From Lepisosteus oculatus (taxonomy: Eukaryota > Chordata > Actinopteri > Semionotiformes > Lepisosteidae), in assembly GCF_040954835.1 (NCBI RefSeq), contig NC_090716.1, forward strand, positions 17,049,275 to 17,113,274: a stretch of 64,000 bases of DNA, written 5' to 3'. Positions within the stretch are counted from its first letter, which is position 1; every line of letters begins with the position of its first letter. The position numbers and the translations under genes are program-made. The notes beneath the pieces are model-generated. The model was not told the DNA's origin, searched no databases, and was given only the letters and a program-made list of their open reading frames with translations. Shown here piece after piece: positions 36,124-48,351 of this stretch.

Positions 36124-39100
36124 CTGGAAAGGCAAGATGAAGTCAAGACCTTCAGAGTCTTCATCACACACAGGACCCCTGACCTGGTTATAAAGTCTTG
36201 AAGTAAGAAAGGCCAAGGCAGGACATCGGTGGACTTTAGGTCATGTTACTTTATATGGCAGCTAAAATATGCTCAGTAAAACATTGCATGGTAAGTTACA
36301 GTTTGATATGAAATCAGAAACTTAGTGACCTTTTAGGAAATAGACACTGAAAAAGTATAAATGCCTTCTTTGAAGGGCATTTTGAAAATATTTTTATATA
36401 TGGGACTACCTTACCTGAAAACTGACTGGTTTGATTTCACCCTAGGTTAGGTCCTTGCTTGAAACGTGACACGGCGATTGTTGCGTTTTTTTCATAAAAA
36501 CAAAACTTATATCACCAGTGCACTTCTTGAGTACCACCTGTCCCACCTTTGCACACCATGATTTTCTTGAATAACAGAACTGTGGCTCAGGAGAAAATCT
36601 GTGTAACATCTGACTATAATGAACCCATACAAACCCACTTTCTATTTTAGTTGCCATTCTAGATGAGCTCTTTATCGCTTAGTTCTGTTAAAGGCTCAAC
36701 TAACTTCAAAGCGGTTGACAGCAACATTATTGTAACGCATCCTTTTCCATCAAACCCACCAGTGAAACCGAACTGGACAGACAAGTCTAAACTCTCCTAC
36801 CTTGAGGAAGACCTCCAGGTCAATGACGTCTCGGCGCAGAGCCTCCCCCAGGTAGAAAATGGTGTCCTCGATGGCATTCTCCTCTGCGTACAGGTTCAGG
36901 ATCTGCTTGTACAGGGGCGCTGTGGGCACGATGACATCGTCAATGTCGTTGGTCTCCGACTGGCTCTCCATCTTCTCCAGTGCGGCACTCAGCTCCTCAT
37001 CCTTCTTCTTCAGGAGTTCAATGTTGCGGTCAACCTCCGCCTGGTGCAGACGCAAACACAAGACCAGCTCTTCGATCACCGCGGCCCTCACTGCCAGCAG
37101 CAACATTTCCTAAGAGAGCTGCCTGAGCCCTGAGAAACCTGCTTCACTGCAGTAGCACGGAAAGGAGTGCCTGGCAGTCCTGCAGAGTGAAGGGCTCGAT
37201 GGCATAGGTCCGTACATACTCTAGAACCACTGTGTGATGTGATCATGTGATCATCATAAACTTCAAATATGCAAGGAAACCCAATATAGACTTGAAAAAT
37301 GTAACAAATGTTAATATTTAGTCATGTCCTGCACCAACTAAAAGAATGAAACCTTTTCACCGAGGCTCTAGTTTACAACAAATGACGATACAGACTTCAT
37401 GACATGAAGAGTTAAGAGCGCCTTGCAAAAGTATTCATGAGCTGGTCTTTCTTGCCGTCTGCCATAAGACTGTACAACGCATCCACCTTGCGTCTTGGCA
37501 GAGGCAACATCGACAGTGACCTGTTTCTGGACTAAACGCATATACACATCTACTGCTACATCTGTTCTCTTTCTTTTTCTTTTTCCCGTTTACAACCACT
37601 TTTGTGCAATATATGCCAGGGACCTGTGCAATACATTTATATTTATATTTATATCTATGGTTACATCTATATTTATATTCATATGTGTGATACGATTTTC
37701 TGTGTACTGTTCTGTTCTAGTTTGCTCTTGTGTGTCCGGACTGTGAATAACTCTTGTATTGTATTGTATGTATTGTACTATTATTATATAATTTGTTACA
37801 CTGTGGCTGTGTTGTGTGTGTTAAGCTGCTGTTGCACTGCACTGCAATTTCCCTCACGGGATCAATAAAGTATCTATCTATCTATGACTACCAAATTTGC
37901 ACTGTGGCTTGGTGCAATTTTTGCCCATTCTTTTTGGCAGATTTGCTCATGTTCTCTTATGTTTCTTGAGGAATGCTTATAGATTCTCTTACCTTAGCAA
38001 TATGCCTGTGACTAGGCCACACCAAGTTTCCAGCTTGAGTCTGCTGCAGTTATGGCTATATTAAAGTGCTAAATGGCTGTAAACACTGTAAAGCAGGCTT
38101 GTAAAAGGTGACACAGCTGGAAGGATCCTCTACACCCTGATGAGAAGATCACCACCCACCACTTCCTGGTCGAGCCGCGACACCATATCCTCCAGCTTCT
38201 GATGGCCCTTCCTCAGGTCCTCCTCCGTGCGTTTGAGGACGTCCAGCTCGGCCTGGGCCCGGTCCATCTCCTCCTTCATGCGCCACCGCAGCTTGTCGCT
38301 CACTGCCGAGATCAGGGAGGCACGGATGGTGTCCTCGCCGATGGTGCCATCCCGGCTGGGCCCTGGAACAAAAAAGCACAGCTCGTGAAACAGCCCTCCC
38401 CTGAGCCACGCCTCCACACTGACAGCAGAGCAGCGTGCAGCTCTATAACCACGCTCTTCTAGGAAGGTAAAATCAGGCTTAGCTACTCTTCAAACAAAAT
38501 CTTTTGACATAAAGCATGTTACGTATAGTCAGTAGGTAAAAACATGACTACCTGTCTGCACTCTGTCTGTTAACAGCTCTCTGGAGGCATTTTCTTCATG
38601 TACAAAATATATTGTTGTGCGCAGCCTTGCTCTTTATCTATAACTGTAACGATTTGACTTTAATACAACACTAAGATTACAAGAAAAGACAGCAATACAA
38701 AATATGGGAAATTTCACATTCTCCACTGGACCTTCTTACTATGCTGTATTGAAGCAGAAAGCATCAGTGGTTGTATAAGCCTGAAAACTGATACGCTCAA
38801 CTGTCCTATAATTATAATGAGATGCTGGGCATGAAACTGCAGCACAGCTTGTACAATCTCAAACACCAGTAATTTTGACTAAATGTTTGGTCTCATTTTA
38901 CTGTGTTAAAATGGCTAAGAAAAAACAGGAAAGCCTTTCTTGGAAGTTTTCTTTCTTACTCAAATCTCATCTTAAGACTTGCTAAATACTACCAAGAATT
39001 CTTAGCACTTTTGTCCAGGCAGACGTTGATCTTTTCTGAAAAACACACAGTGCTGGCCCGTCCATGAGGCCCAGGCTGTCCTGTCTATGCAGGCCTGAGT

Positions 39101-42100
39101 CAGCAGGCTCCAAGAGGCCAGTGTGAATGTCAGGTTTAATCTGGGCTGCACGCTTCAAGCTCTTTAAGGAACCTTATCCTTCCATGCTCTCCCTCTGACC
39201 TAAATATAGCCCACAGGAGGTGGGAACCTGTGTCCGGGTCTCCGAGTCTGAACTCCCAGCTCCAGCTGACCTTTAGTAAAGGGGCTCCAGTTACAGTCAT
39301 GACCTTAGAAACGGCGCACCGCCCACAGCCCATAACCCAGGGCAGGCACAATAGGAATGACAGTCTTGAACAGAAGGGCAGGGGTCAGAGGGAGGCCGAA
39401 CGCTGAGCAGACTCCTGGATTTAACTCTTTCAGTCCAGTACAGATACATTTGAAACACCTTGAATTTCACACATGTGGCAGGATTAAAATGGCTTGTGTA
39501 CCTACCAAGCGCTATTCATGAAAGCGTTGGAGGCAGAAGGGAGTGCCGGCTCAGCCACTGGGCTCTTCGACCCAGAGTTATGGGATCAAGCTCCATGTGC
39601 AGACATTGCTGCTGCTGCTCCCATGGGTAGGCAGTTTGCTCCCGATTGCTCCAACCTACCCCACTTTACCCTGTTGGAGCAGGAACCCATGACAGACTAG
39701 TGTCCCTTCCGGGGTAGTTGTGCTCTCGGCTGGTTTAAATGCTACATAAATTAGGATAATCTTGAGCTGCTAAGGCCAGAAGACGCACAAAGGACTTATC
39801 CCAGGATCCCAGAAGACACACTGTGCCAAGACATTACGCATGAGACTGAGGCATCACTGCAGGCTGAACAACATCCATCTTGGAACATGTCCAGAATGGA
39901 AGAGTATGGTACAGTAACTCACAACCTTTATTCTTCATGACTGTGGTCTGAACTACCCTCATGCCTCAAGGTCAAAATTCCTGTCTACTGTACTTCAGAG
40001 GCAAAGATAAAGTTTCCACATGAAATCTCATATGACATTATAACAAGATGAGGGGTTGTGCAGAGCGGTGAGGTCATCTTAACTTTGATCAATTCTGTAC
40101 CCGTCAGTTTTAGCAAGGAAAAACAAAGGCTTAAGCAAAGATTAAAGTAAGATCACAAATACATCAACCATTCAATTAAACATTTCCTGCTTTTGCTTCT
40201 ACAGGGAACTCTGAAACTGCTATTGAACAGGCTTGTGTGTTGTCTTAGAAATATATTCCAAATGTAAGAAATAAACTGTCTGAACACAAACACTTGCACA
40301 GCTAACAGAATTACTGAGGTTTCAGTGATAAACCAATACATATAAATGAGATCTTTTATGTTGTTGTAATGCCAATATGATGCTATAAATAAATTATGTC
40401 TGGATAATAAATACTAGAACCATAACAAATACATTCCCAGATTAACTGTTCGAATTGCTTTTAAACTGCACGGTAAGGTTAAATTGCTTTGAACTGAAAT
40501 TAAAGGCTCTCTTTGATATAAAATACATCCATTAAGCAAATGACTTCAGGGCACCTATCTACAAACACCTTATGAGATGCTTATGGTACACCTAATGAGG
40601 AGTTCAAAATCCAAAATCCACTGCAGCTGTGGTCCTTACACTACATGTGTCAACTTACCCACAGTGGTGACTGGGGGCTGGGCACCGTAATGTGGGGTGC
40701 TGCCTGCTGGGGGGTACGAGGTTCCCCCGGGGTAGGGGTAGCCCGGGTACCCACTGGAGGGGACAGGAGAAATGACAAGTCACAAAAAAAAAGATCACAA
40801 AGCTGAATGGGGCCCTCAGAGCTAGGCAGTGGAACAGAGGCCTGGCTGAGTGTGTGCGAGGCGGGAAGGGGGAGTTGCCTGAAATCACTCCCGGTCTGGG
40901 CAAAGAAGGGGTGTTAAAATCACGACAGATCTGGGGTCAGAGGCTTCTCCAATCTTGTCATCTGCCATTTTTATAATGGGGAACTCATCTATTTATATCT
41001 AGGACAACATCCTGTAACAAGGGGATCACAGTGTCCCCCCAGTTTCACCCTTAATGTCCATGTTAGCCTGTAAGGAAACAATGTCACTCCAACTACCTTC
41101 ATCATCATGACTTCAGATGGCGGGGCTTATATTTACAAATTGGTTTCAGCTGTTAGTCCATTTTGTTCAGTTACAATGGCTGCCAACTACTGTGAATGCT
41201 GGAGGTTCTTTTTCAATTAATTTTCCTTAAAGACTTAGGTGGGACACATTAATTCTGCAAAATTTAAACCACAAAACCAGAAAAGTACCGCTCATGTCGT
41301 ATCATATTTTGGCAGATGACTGCATTAGGCATTACAATTACATATTTCTAATGGCCGGACAGCCTTACCCTGTGTTTGGAGTATGACTTGGTCCATAAGA
41401 AGACACTGTTGGCATTCCTGGCACGTAGGAAGCTAAGAGAGAGAACAGGTTACAGACAGTCTGTAATGGTTCTGATCTCCTACAGTGTTAAAGAAAGCCA
41501 GAAAGAGACACCTAGTGTCAGGAACGAAAACTGCATTGATATTCTGAAAATCTCCATGACAGATCCTTTGAGAAGCCTGAGCTAAATCTCAACTTAAAAA
41601 GAAATAGAAGGAGTTCATTGCACTGGCTTTGCACTAATGCATTTGTCATTTTACACGCTGGAAAGCCCAAATCTTGACAAGGAAGCTAAATTCAGATCCC
41701 AAAGATGAGAAGTGCTCTTAGCTGGGGTAAGAGTTCTGTGTACTTACAGTTCGGAGGTCCAGTGGCCTGGTATGGCTGGTACGGGGGTTGTGTGGTGGGA
41801 CGCGAGAAAACAGGTGGCTCTTCTCCAAAGACCACGATCATCACCTGGATCAGACCGAACAGGTCCGACTGAGGCTGGTGGAGCAATGACAACAGCATGA
41901 CACTGGGTTAAAGCCTGGTTTGGCCAGCATACTACTCTCTCACAAAGAAGAAACCAAACATGGAAGAATCCACCTGTGAAACTAGATACCTACAGATGAA
42001 TGAAGGACCACAAGAAAGAGCTAACTAAAAAAACAACCCCTTTTTAGTTAGTGCTGAAAATTATATCATTATCAAACATGTGCGTTATGATTACTCATGT

Positions 42101-45100
42101 ACTTTTAAAACTTTCACATCCATACAACAGCACTGAGGAGCAAAGAAACCGAATGGCAACAGTTAGTGCAGAAAATTACTACCAAGTTAAAATGTCACTG
42201 CCAGCTTTTCGGCAAGATTGTGAAAAGTTGTTTGCTTGATAGTTCAAAGAAATTAATTTAAAATTAATGGCTCAAAGGATCCCTTCAATCCAGTTAGAAG
42301 ACTTTGCTTTATTTCACACACTGGCAGGACTGACAGTGTAGCTTTAGCAGAACTGTCTGGACTTCCGGTGCCCATCTCCGCTGTAATCTGATCTGTTTGC
42401 TCTTGACGCAGGATGACAAACAGCCCCAGTCACCTTCAGATTTTCTCCAGAGATCATGTGACTAATGTGACCAGTTTTTATCACACCTTTTGCGGCAGAA
42501 TAGCTGCTGTAACAGCTAAAATGAATCATGGAAATATGAGAAAGTGGAGAGACTAAATACATTAAACACAGTGAAACAATGTAAGCTGATCTAAAATGAC
42601 CACGTGTAGTCTGATCAGATAAATGGTTTAGTTTACGACATGTTTTAAAAGGACCCTGACACACTAATCGCATGGAACAGGCCATTTCACCGCTTGGGAG
42701 TGCCAGTACCGTTCTTCAGTGAAAACTAAGAACTGAAGACAACAGGGAGTGAGAGGATTGTAGGCCATACTGTATGCAACAGCAAATAATGTCTGAATCT
42801 GGTTTAACTTTCAGGATAGCAGCAATACTAAAATAAACACATGGCAGAAGCCATATTGTCCACGCTCTAAATTCAGTATGCCTAATTCAGAAATGACTGA
42901 GTGTCACTGGTTTTAAATAGGACGATAATCAACGCAGCTTCAAGGCTTAATCTGCTATTAAATCACAACTGTTTTTTTGCTTTTATTATGTTGGTTTACA
43001 AATGATCCTATCATGTGATTGGCCTAAGATTATTTTATTGAACATGGCACACCTGTTTTGCAGTGTTATGGAATTATAGTATTATTTATTAAGTATTAAG
43101 TCCAAAGTACACCTACCGATTTTTGTCCTATAATGTACAAAGGGCAAAAAAAGGTACAAAAGAAAAAAATGACCAATTGACTCACATGCTTCCACTCGTG
43201 CAGGTAGGGAAGGTAGATCTTGCCATTAGCATCAATGTGTTTGCCTGTCTTGATCATCATGGCACTGGTGGGCTTCACAAAACAGATAGGAGGGTTGTAG
43301 GGATAGGTGTCCAGAAGCCAAAGGCATACTGGGATGTTGTACACATTCCCTAAAAACAAAGGGAAAAGGTCAATTCAAATAAGCGAGTTGTCATTTTGTG
43401 ACACCAAGAACACTCTGGAGGAAAAGATTGTACAGAAGTACTCAAATCCTCACCCATACAGAACAACCCCTCTCCCAATTTTTGTTGGTTATAAAGAAAC
43501 CAGAATTTTATTATTTTTATTCCCTCATCTCATTTTGACAAGATCCCAAACTTTTCTTCTTCCTCAACTTTCAAATCTGAGGATCACCTTCTGGATTTCA
43601 TCTGCCCTATCTGAGAATTAGGATAGGTTGGAGCTTTCAATTACATGCCACTGTATTGGTTGTTGGACACTGCATTCGCACAGGAGAGTGTGATTTCACC
43701 GGACAACACCCGTGGTTTCCCACATTCTTCTGCCCAGACTGTCTAATGGCCGGCTCATTCACAAGTATGAAACTGCAGGAAGAAGCTTGATCTTTTCTGG
43801 CAGTTTTTCCATCACTCCCAATGTTCCCCTCGATCACTGACGTATTAAAAAAGTTTAAGTTCAGTATGTGGACAATGGAGTTTTGTTTAGAGCAGAATAT
43901 TGTATTACAAAGACCAAGAGAGAGAGTGTGCTCTATGCATTTCAGGACCGTGAATGTCTGATCTTACCACAACACAGGCCAGCCAACATATTCTGACGTC
44001 TCCAGCTTCATGACGAGCATTAAACTGGCCAACTGCAGAAGACCTTTGCTCACTAGTACAACTCACACTCACACAGGATGGCCATTCAACGGCTCCTCCT
44101 TGTCTCACTGTCAGAGCCTCTGTCAATGTGAACACGTTCACCCCTCATGTCTCCCCATGGCTCAGCCTATATCAATGTTCATAAAGGGTTGTGGGAACAG
44201 GGAAACAGCCATGGTGCAGAAGCCAACACCTTGGTTTCTTCTAAGTAACAGCTGAACGAGACTCTTTGATCAATTAACTCCCAAACTTTAGCAAATTAGC
44301 AGGATGGACAGAACGCCTGCTCGTTTGTATCCATACTTGTGTTCTATATAGGAGGAGTTACAGGAGCTCTGATTTACAAAGCATTGCCACAAATATCAAT
44401 ACTGAACAGTAAAAAACAGTAAAAGTAAAGGATCCTCTCAGCCTTTTCTCTCTTGTAGATTCCATTACTCACAGTGATGACAGATAACAGATTAAATTTA
44501 TTACAGAAAAAGCTACTGTTAGATCCAAGATATTACAAGCTGAAAGGTACAATGTCAGGCAGCACAGTCGTGAAGTGATTAGCATTGGTGCCTCACAGCA
44601 CCTGGGCCCTGGGATCAATTCCTGTGGTTGTGTTTTTATGTACACCCCTTGTAACTCTGCCTTTCTCTACCTGATCTGGTGTGCAGTCCTAGCCTGTACT
44701 GAGCGCTGCAGGTCTCCAGGATAGGAGATCCATTCTGGTGCTCTGGCATCTTTTGAGATAAAAAGTGCTCAGTAGAAACGCATTGATTTCACACACTGCT
44801 AGGTTTGGGGGTGTCATTTGATCTTGGCGATTTCTTGCCAGGTTTCTACAGAAACTCAAAGACCTCATCCAGAGGTCTTTAAGAACCATTCCTGTAGCGA
44901 ACTCTAGCCCATTCATCCTTGGCACAGCTCAGGAATGGGCATGGCACTGCTGGGACACAGCCAGCACCAAACACTGGCCCACTCTTACCTCTGTAGCTAA
45001 CTGGAATAGTTCCCGTAAGACTCATCAGGTCTCTTGTAGAGCCATCATTAAACACTGAAATCAAGCACACAAGATCAACATTTAACTAAATACCTTCCAC

Positions 45101-46401
45101 AGAAAAAGGGTTAAGGTGTGGGTTTTAAAAACAAGATAAGCTTAAATTAAAAAAAACTGCAGGCCACTGAATGACATACCACAAGCTATATCACAAATAC
45201 ACTAACAATTTTCACATCTTTAAATATGAATCGGCTGTTAACTGGTGCTAATGAAAATTATTAGAAAATTTATTTTAAAAATCTAATCTCCTGACCCAGC
45301 ACATTACTTCGGTGGAACTAACATCAATATGATATGCTCTCGTTCAAAGTATCCTGACATCAAATCAACACAAGGTATCTATAGCATATAGTGTAGCAAC
45401 GCTCAACAGGTAAAGAAACAATTCAAAACTCACAAGGGCTCTGCTTACCATAAGCATCCATGACAGGCTTCAAGTCCTTATAATGGGAGATGACATTAGT
45501 AATTTCACGCACTGTCAGGTCCCTGTACTTGTATTGCTAAAAAAAGAGAAAGTTTGGCAAGTTCAGAAATGCCTGTTGTATGCCAAAAACATCTGTGTAA
45601 TTTTTGATAATGGTTCATGATTTTGTGATTTTCAATTATTTTGTATTGTAGTCCCCCAGACGTTTTGGAATTGCCAATTTGTTCATTAATATGTTTACTG
45701 AAGGAACTGGAGAAGAGGCAAGCTTCAGGACACCTGCAGGCTCAAGGCTGCCCAATCCTAAATGCATTTAGACCACCTGTGTCAGTATGGGGTCACTCCC
45801 AGTTCCTGTGAGCGGATGCGTTCAAACCGGCCAGGGTGAGACTCAACAGGAGGTGCCCTCGCCTTTTAAGCCACTGGAGAGTTCCAGTTGAATACAGAGC
45901 AAACGCACTTCAATGGCAAATGTAATGTGAATCCATTAAAGCAAATGAGAAATCCACGGAAACAAACGAAAAGCAGTAGCCTGACAATTGACCCGCTTGC
46001 GATAAGTGAACGAAAGTTCCATGATGGGCGGTTGTGGTTTGAAAGTCACAAGTCGCCAGTCTTTCTCTGTTATCTTCATCAAGAGTTTTCTTTTTCCTCT
46101 CGTCTGACACTACCCCTTTTATGACTTACGATTTTGAAACAAAAACGTTACTTTTAAGCTTCGCTTAAACACAGGAGCAAGAACGGAGTTGTGTTTTAGA
46201 TCATATTTCCTGACGGCTTTCGGAAAGACAGTGATTACGGACTAAATAACTATAAAGACAAGCCGATACCTATAATATTTGAAACCAGCGATACCCAAAA
46301 ATAAAAAGAAAGACGAACAAGGAAAGCACAGTTTCATCTTGTTCTGCAGAACTTACTTTAGAAAGCATCTTTTTGAGAGCGCTCTCGTTGACCACGGCCA
46401 T
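36034..46401 (-). CDS. tsg101: tumor susceptibility gene 101 protein (ESCRT-I), complete coding region in 10 exons
   Basis: TSG101 is the ubiquitin- and PTAP-binding subunit of ESCRT-I. It acts on endosomes in sorting cargo into multivesicular bodies and in cytokinesis. Minus-strand exons 46401-46357, 45536-45449, 45054-44989, 43349-43186, 41874-41748, 41432-41369, 40753-40659, 38362-38160, 37040-36801 and 36123-36034 join in frame to 393 residues (human 390), all GT-AG. The UEV domain is about residues 1-145 (YRGNVYNIPVCLWLLDTYPYNPP; Tyr in NGKIYLPYLHEW where true E2s have Cys). A Pro/Gly/Tyr-rich linker covers about 146-218, the coiled coil about 230-310, and the steadiness box the rest, with PTAPLYKQILNLY and the terminal KTAGLSDLY. 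The linker (exons 6-7) is the least conserved part. The gene converges with ldha. Fish may carry tsg101a and tsg101b, and I cannot tell which this is. Confidence 0.96.
36801..37040 (-). CDS. tsg101: tsg101 coding exon 9
   Basis: 240 nt encoding AEVDRNIELLKKKDEELSAA through GEALRRDVIDLEVFLK. It covers the second half of the coiled coil, the PTAP motif (VPTAPLYKQ) and the first part of the steadiness box. Acceptor is GCACCAG and donor GTAGGA. Confidence 0.95.
37417..38030 (+). mobile_element. Tc1/mariner-like remnant split by a LINE insertion (tsg101 intron 8)
   Basis: The left piece GCGCCTTGCAAAAGTATTCA (37417-37440) is the terminal sequence of a widespread fish Tc1/mariner-like element. The continuation from about 37,887 (GCAATTTTTGCCCATTC, GGCAGATTTGCTCATG, TAGATTCTC, GACTAGGCCACACC) resembles internal sequence of the same element type. 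The match is from memory of the family, so the subfamily is unnamed. Confidence 0.5.
37440..37886 (+). mobile_element. LINE ORF2 C-terminus and 3' tail, antisense to tsg101
   Basis: A clean frame at 37440-37535 reads SWSFLPSAIRLYNASTLRLG RGNIDSDLFLD then TAA, the usual FxPSAIxLYN ending of a fish non-LTR retrotransposon ORF2. About 350 bases of AT-rich 3' UTR end in CACGGGATCAATAAAGTATC and (TATC)n. The intact frame end suggests a fairly young, 5'-truncated insertion. Confidence 0.7.
38160..38362 (-). CDS. tsg101: tsg101 coding exon 8
   Basis: 203 nt encoding PSRDGTIGEDTIRASL through KLEDMVSRLDQEV, the start of the coiled coil. Acceptor is GTTCCAG and donor GTGGGT. The donor at 38159-38158 is chosen because it joins exon 9 as QEVAEVDRN. 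Confidence 0.94.
39515..39755 (+). repeat. SINE-like sequence in tsg101 intron 7
   Basis: CACTGGGCTCTTCGACCCAG, AGTTATGGGATCAAGCTCC, CATGACAGACTAGTGTCCC and TTCCGGGGTAGTTGTGC keep the general order of a tRNA-derived SINE but differ from the main family. No second copy was identified in the window, so this is tentative. Confidence 0.35.
40659..40753 (-). CDS. tsg101: tsg101 coding exon 7
   Basis: 95 nt of Pro/Gly/Tyr-rich linker ending AQPPVTTVG, which matches the human PPVTTVG. Acceptor is CCCTCCAG and donor GTAAGT. GC-rich relative to its introns. Confidence 0.9.
41369..41432 (-). CDS. tsg101: tsg101 coding exon 6
   Basis: 64 nt of linker (SSYVPGMPTVSSYGPSHTPNT). Acceptor is CTCTCTTAG and donor GTAAGG. 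It is divergent in sequence, but the frame closes correctly on both sides. Confidence 0.85.
41748..41874 (-). CDS. tsg101: tsg101 coding exon 5
   Basis: 127 nt encoding PQSDLFGLIQVMIVVFGEEP through QPYQATGPPN, the end of the UEV domain and start of the proline-rich linker. Acceptor is TCCACCAG and donor GTAAGT. Confidence 0.94.
43186..43349 (-). CDS. tsg101: tsg101 coding exon 4
   Basis: 164 nt encoding GNVYNIPVCLWLLDTYPYNP through NGKIYLPYLHEWKH, the UEV core, with Tyr in place of the E2 catalytic Cys. Acceptor is TTTTTAG and donor GTGAGT. Confidence 0.95.
44557..44725 (+). mobile_element. tRNA-derived SINE, truncated, in tsg101 intron 3
   Basis: CAGGCAGCACAGTCGTGAAG, TTAGCATTGGTGCCTCACAG, GGGATCAATTCCTGTGG, then a shortened 3' part. 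Lies antisense to tsg101. Confidence 0.6.
44989..45054 (-). CDS. tsg101: tsg101 coding exon 3
   Basis: 66 nt encoding VFNDGSTRDLMSLTGTIPVSYR. Acceptor is TTTCAG and donor GTAAGA. This is the UEV beta-sheet segment. Confidence 0.94.
45449..45536 (-). CDS. tsg101: tsg101 coding exon 2
   Basis: 88 nt encoding QYKYRDLTVREITNVI through LKPVMDAY. Acceptor is TTTTTTAG and donor GTAAGC. It ends one base into a codon. Confidence 0.93.
46357..46401 (-). CDS. tsg101: tsg101 coding exon 1
   Basis: Encodes MAVVNESALKKMLSK (human begins MAVSESQLKKMVSK). The donor, read on the minus strand, is GTAAGT, phase 0. The ATG is followed by G at +4. Confidence 0.93.
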
Positions 46402-46850
46402 GGCGAGACCCGGGAAATGGCACTTCTTGATTTGGGTAATGGACACAACTCCTATTCCAACCTGTTTTCTGGATTTCCCTGTTCCTTAAAAACACCCACC
46501 GAGGACCGGAGCCGCGGCCCGCTCAATCCGTGCGGAGCTCACTAGAGCTTTTATCGCTGGAAATCTAAAGCGTGTCGCCCAAATTTTACTTGTGTCTCTT
46601 TGGCTACCAAGCCTTTTACAAAATTAATATTTATATTTAAAAGCTCCTCTTTGATTCACCAACCAAAGTCGCTGTATGTTACAATACTACCGCTGTACCA
46701 TCACAACAGGAAGCCAACCACCAGAAAACAAACTCCTCCTCCTCCTCCTCTCGGTATTACTCCTTCCGGTCGCGTGACCACCAAAGGCCGGGCACTTCCT
46801 GTTTCCCTCGTCACGTGGATGTGTGACGTATTCTGGTTTGTTGAATTTAG
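46402..46850 (-). promoter_or_regulatory. tsg101: candidate tsg101 promoter and 5' UTR: ETS, CLEAR-like E-boxes, CRE-like site
   Basis: This GC-rich block directly precedes the tsg101 start codon. It holds ETS-type CTTCCGG (46763-46769) and ACTTCCTG (46794-46801), two E-box elements close to the lysosomal CLEAR consensus (GTCGCGTGAC at 46769-46778 and GTCACGTGGA at 46810-46819), and a CRE-like TGACGTAT (46824-46831). A short (CTC)n run is at about 46732-46752. No TATA box is seen, as is usual for a housekeeping gene. The exact start site is unknown. Confidence 0.5.
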
Positions 46851-47862
46851 CTTTGCAGTACCAGTGTCGTGTATATCGCGTATTATAGATGCGGTTTATT
46901 TAGATTTATGACGTTTTAGTCGAGGAATACAAGTGAAACACGTTCATGTAACAAATACCGCACAAAATATTTTCAAACGTCAGTCTGTAAATTTAGCTTT
47001 AAGTTTTATGTGATGTATTACATTGTAATGTTTACAATCTGTCACCTTGTCCTGCTGAATTATATTACAAAAAGTAATGGAGCCAAACAAAATGTTTCTG
47101 CTAAATAAATTCATGCTTTGATTAAAAAGCTTGTTCCTCTCGAACTGCTTTCATGAGTCTGTTTCAGTACCCAAACCATTTTGTTAAGAGGTTTTAAAAA
47201 ATTTACCATATTAATTGGAATTACTTATTAACTGTAACCAATCAGAAATTATCACACTAATTATATGTTGAAAATATACTATATAAAAATATGTATATAT
47301 GTATACTATCTAAAATCAAACAGAAAAAGTCTGTAATTTTTCTTCCAAATAAATTTGCATTGTTTTTTTAATCCCAGAATTTGAATACTGGAATTGTTCA
47401 GACCAGAATAATGTTTCATGGACACAAACCTCATAAAAGCAACATTGAAAAATACTCGATGTGCTATGTGAAGTATACAAATTTAATATGCTCTTGGACA
47501 ATTTATGTGGTCTGAGCAAAGAACTCTCGCCAATAAGAAAAGTGCGTAGCCTTTGTGATGTCCTGAGGATGTGGGTGTTTAACGTTCCAGCCTTGTTTTA
47601 GCAGTGCTGGCCATTGGAGGTATATTTTTTAAATCCCTGTAAAAAAGTCTAAGTGGAACTGACCACTTTCCTTACATACATAGCCCAGACGACAACAGAT
47701 TGATTTTATAAGGAAACCCAAAATACCAATAACTGTCCCTCAATGGACTTCTCAATCACTGAGGTCGAATCTGCTCGGGACAGTATGCCTAATATGATCA
47801 CACTAGTTAAAACGGCAGAGTGCAAACTTCTACATGAACCTCAGTGTATGTTCCTTGTGAAG

Positions 47863-48157
47863 CAGGGTGGCTCAGGGGTCAGCGTTGCTGCCTTGCAGCG
47901 CTCGGGCCCTGGGTCCAGTCCCTGGGGAGTTTGCATGTTCTCCCTGTGTTCGAATGCGTTTCATCTAGGTGCTCCAATTTCCTCCAACAGCCCAAAGGCA
48001 ACGTTGTAGGTTAATTGGCATCTTGGACAACTGGCCCTGGTGTGAGTATGTGCATGTTGATGTCTGTGTGTGCCCTGCAGTGGACTGGTGTCCCATCCAA
48101 GATGCATTCTGCCTTGCACACAATTGCTGGGATAGGCTCTGGCTCCCACTCATCCCT
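47863..48157 (+). mobile_element. tRNA-derived SINE, near full length
   Basis: AGGGTGGCTCAGGGGTCAGC, CTGGGTCCAGTCCCTGG, GGGAGTTTGCATGTTCTCCC, CTAGGTGCTCCAATTTCC, AACTGGCCCTGGTGTGAG, GTGGACTGGTGTCCCATCC, TGCTGGGATAGGCTCTGGC. It follows the family order closely. Tail lost. Confidence 0.75.
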
Positions 48158-48351
48158 TAATTACATAAAGCAGAAAACAGTTGAATCGATGCATGTTCAC
48201 ATAAACAGTAATATTTAAAATGAGCCGATATTCTTGGAATAATTTATTTTCCACACAAAGGCTTGTAAACTGCTATTCCAAGGGACAATGCCTTCAGGGA
48301 TTAGGAGCAGCAATGAGACTGGATATCCATGTTGACGCTTCGACTCCACTC

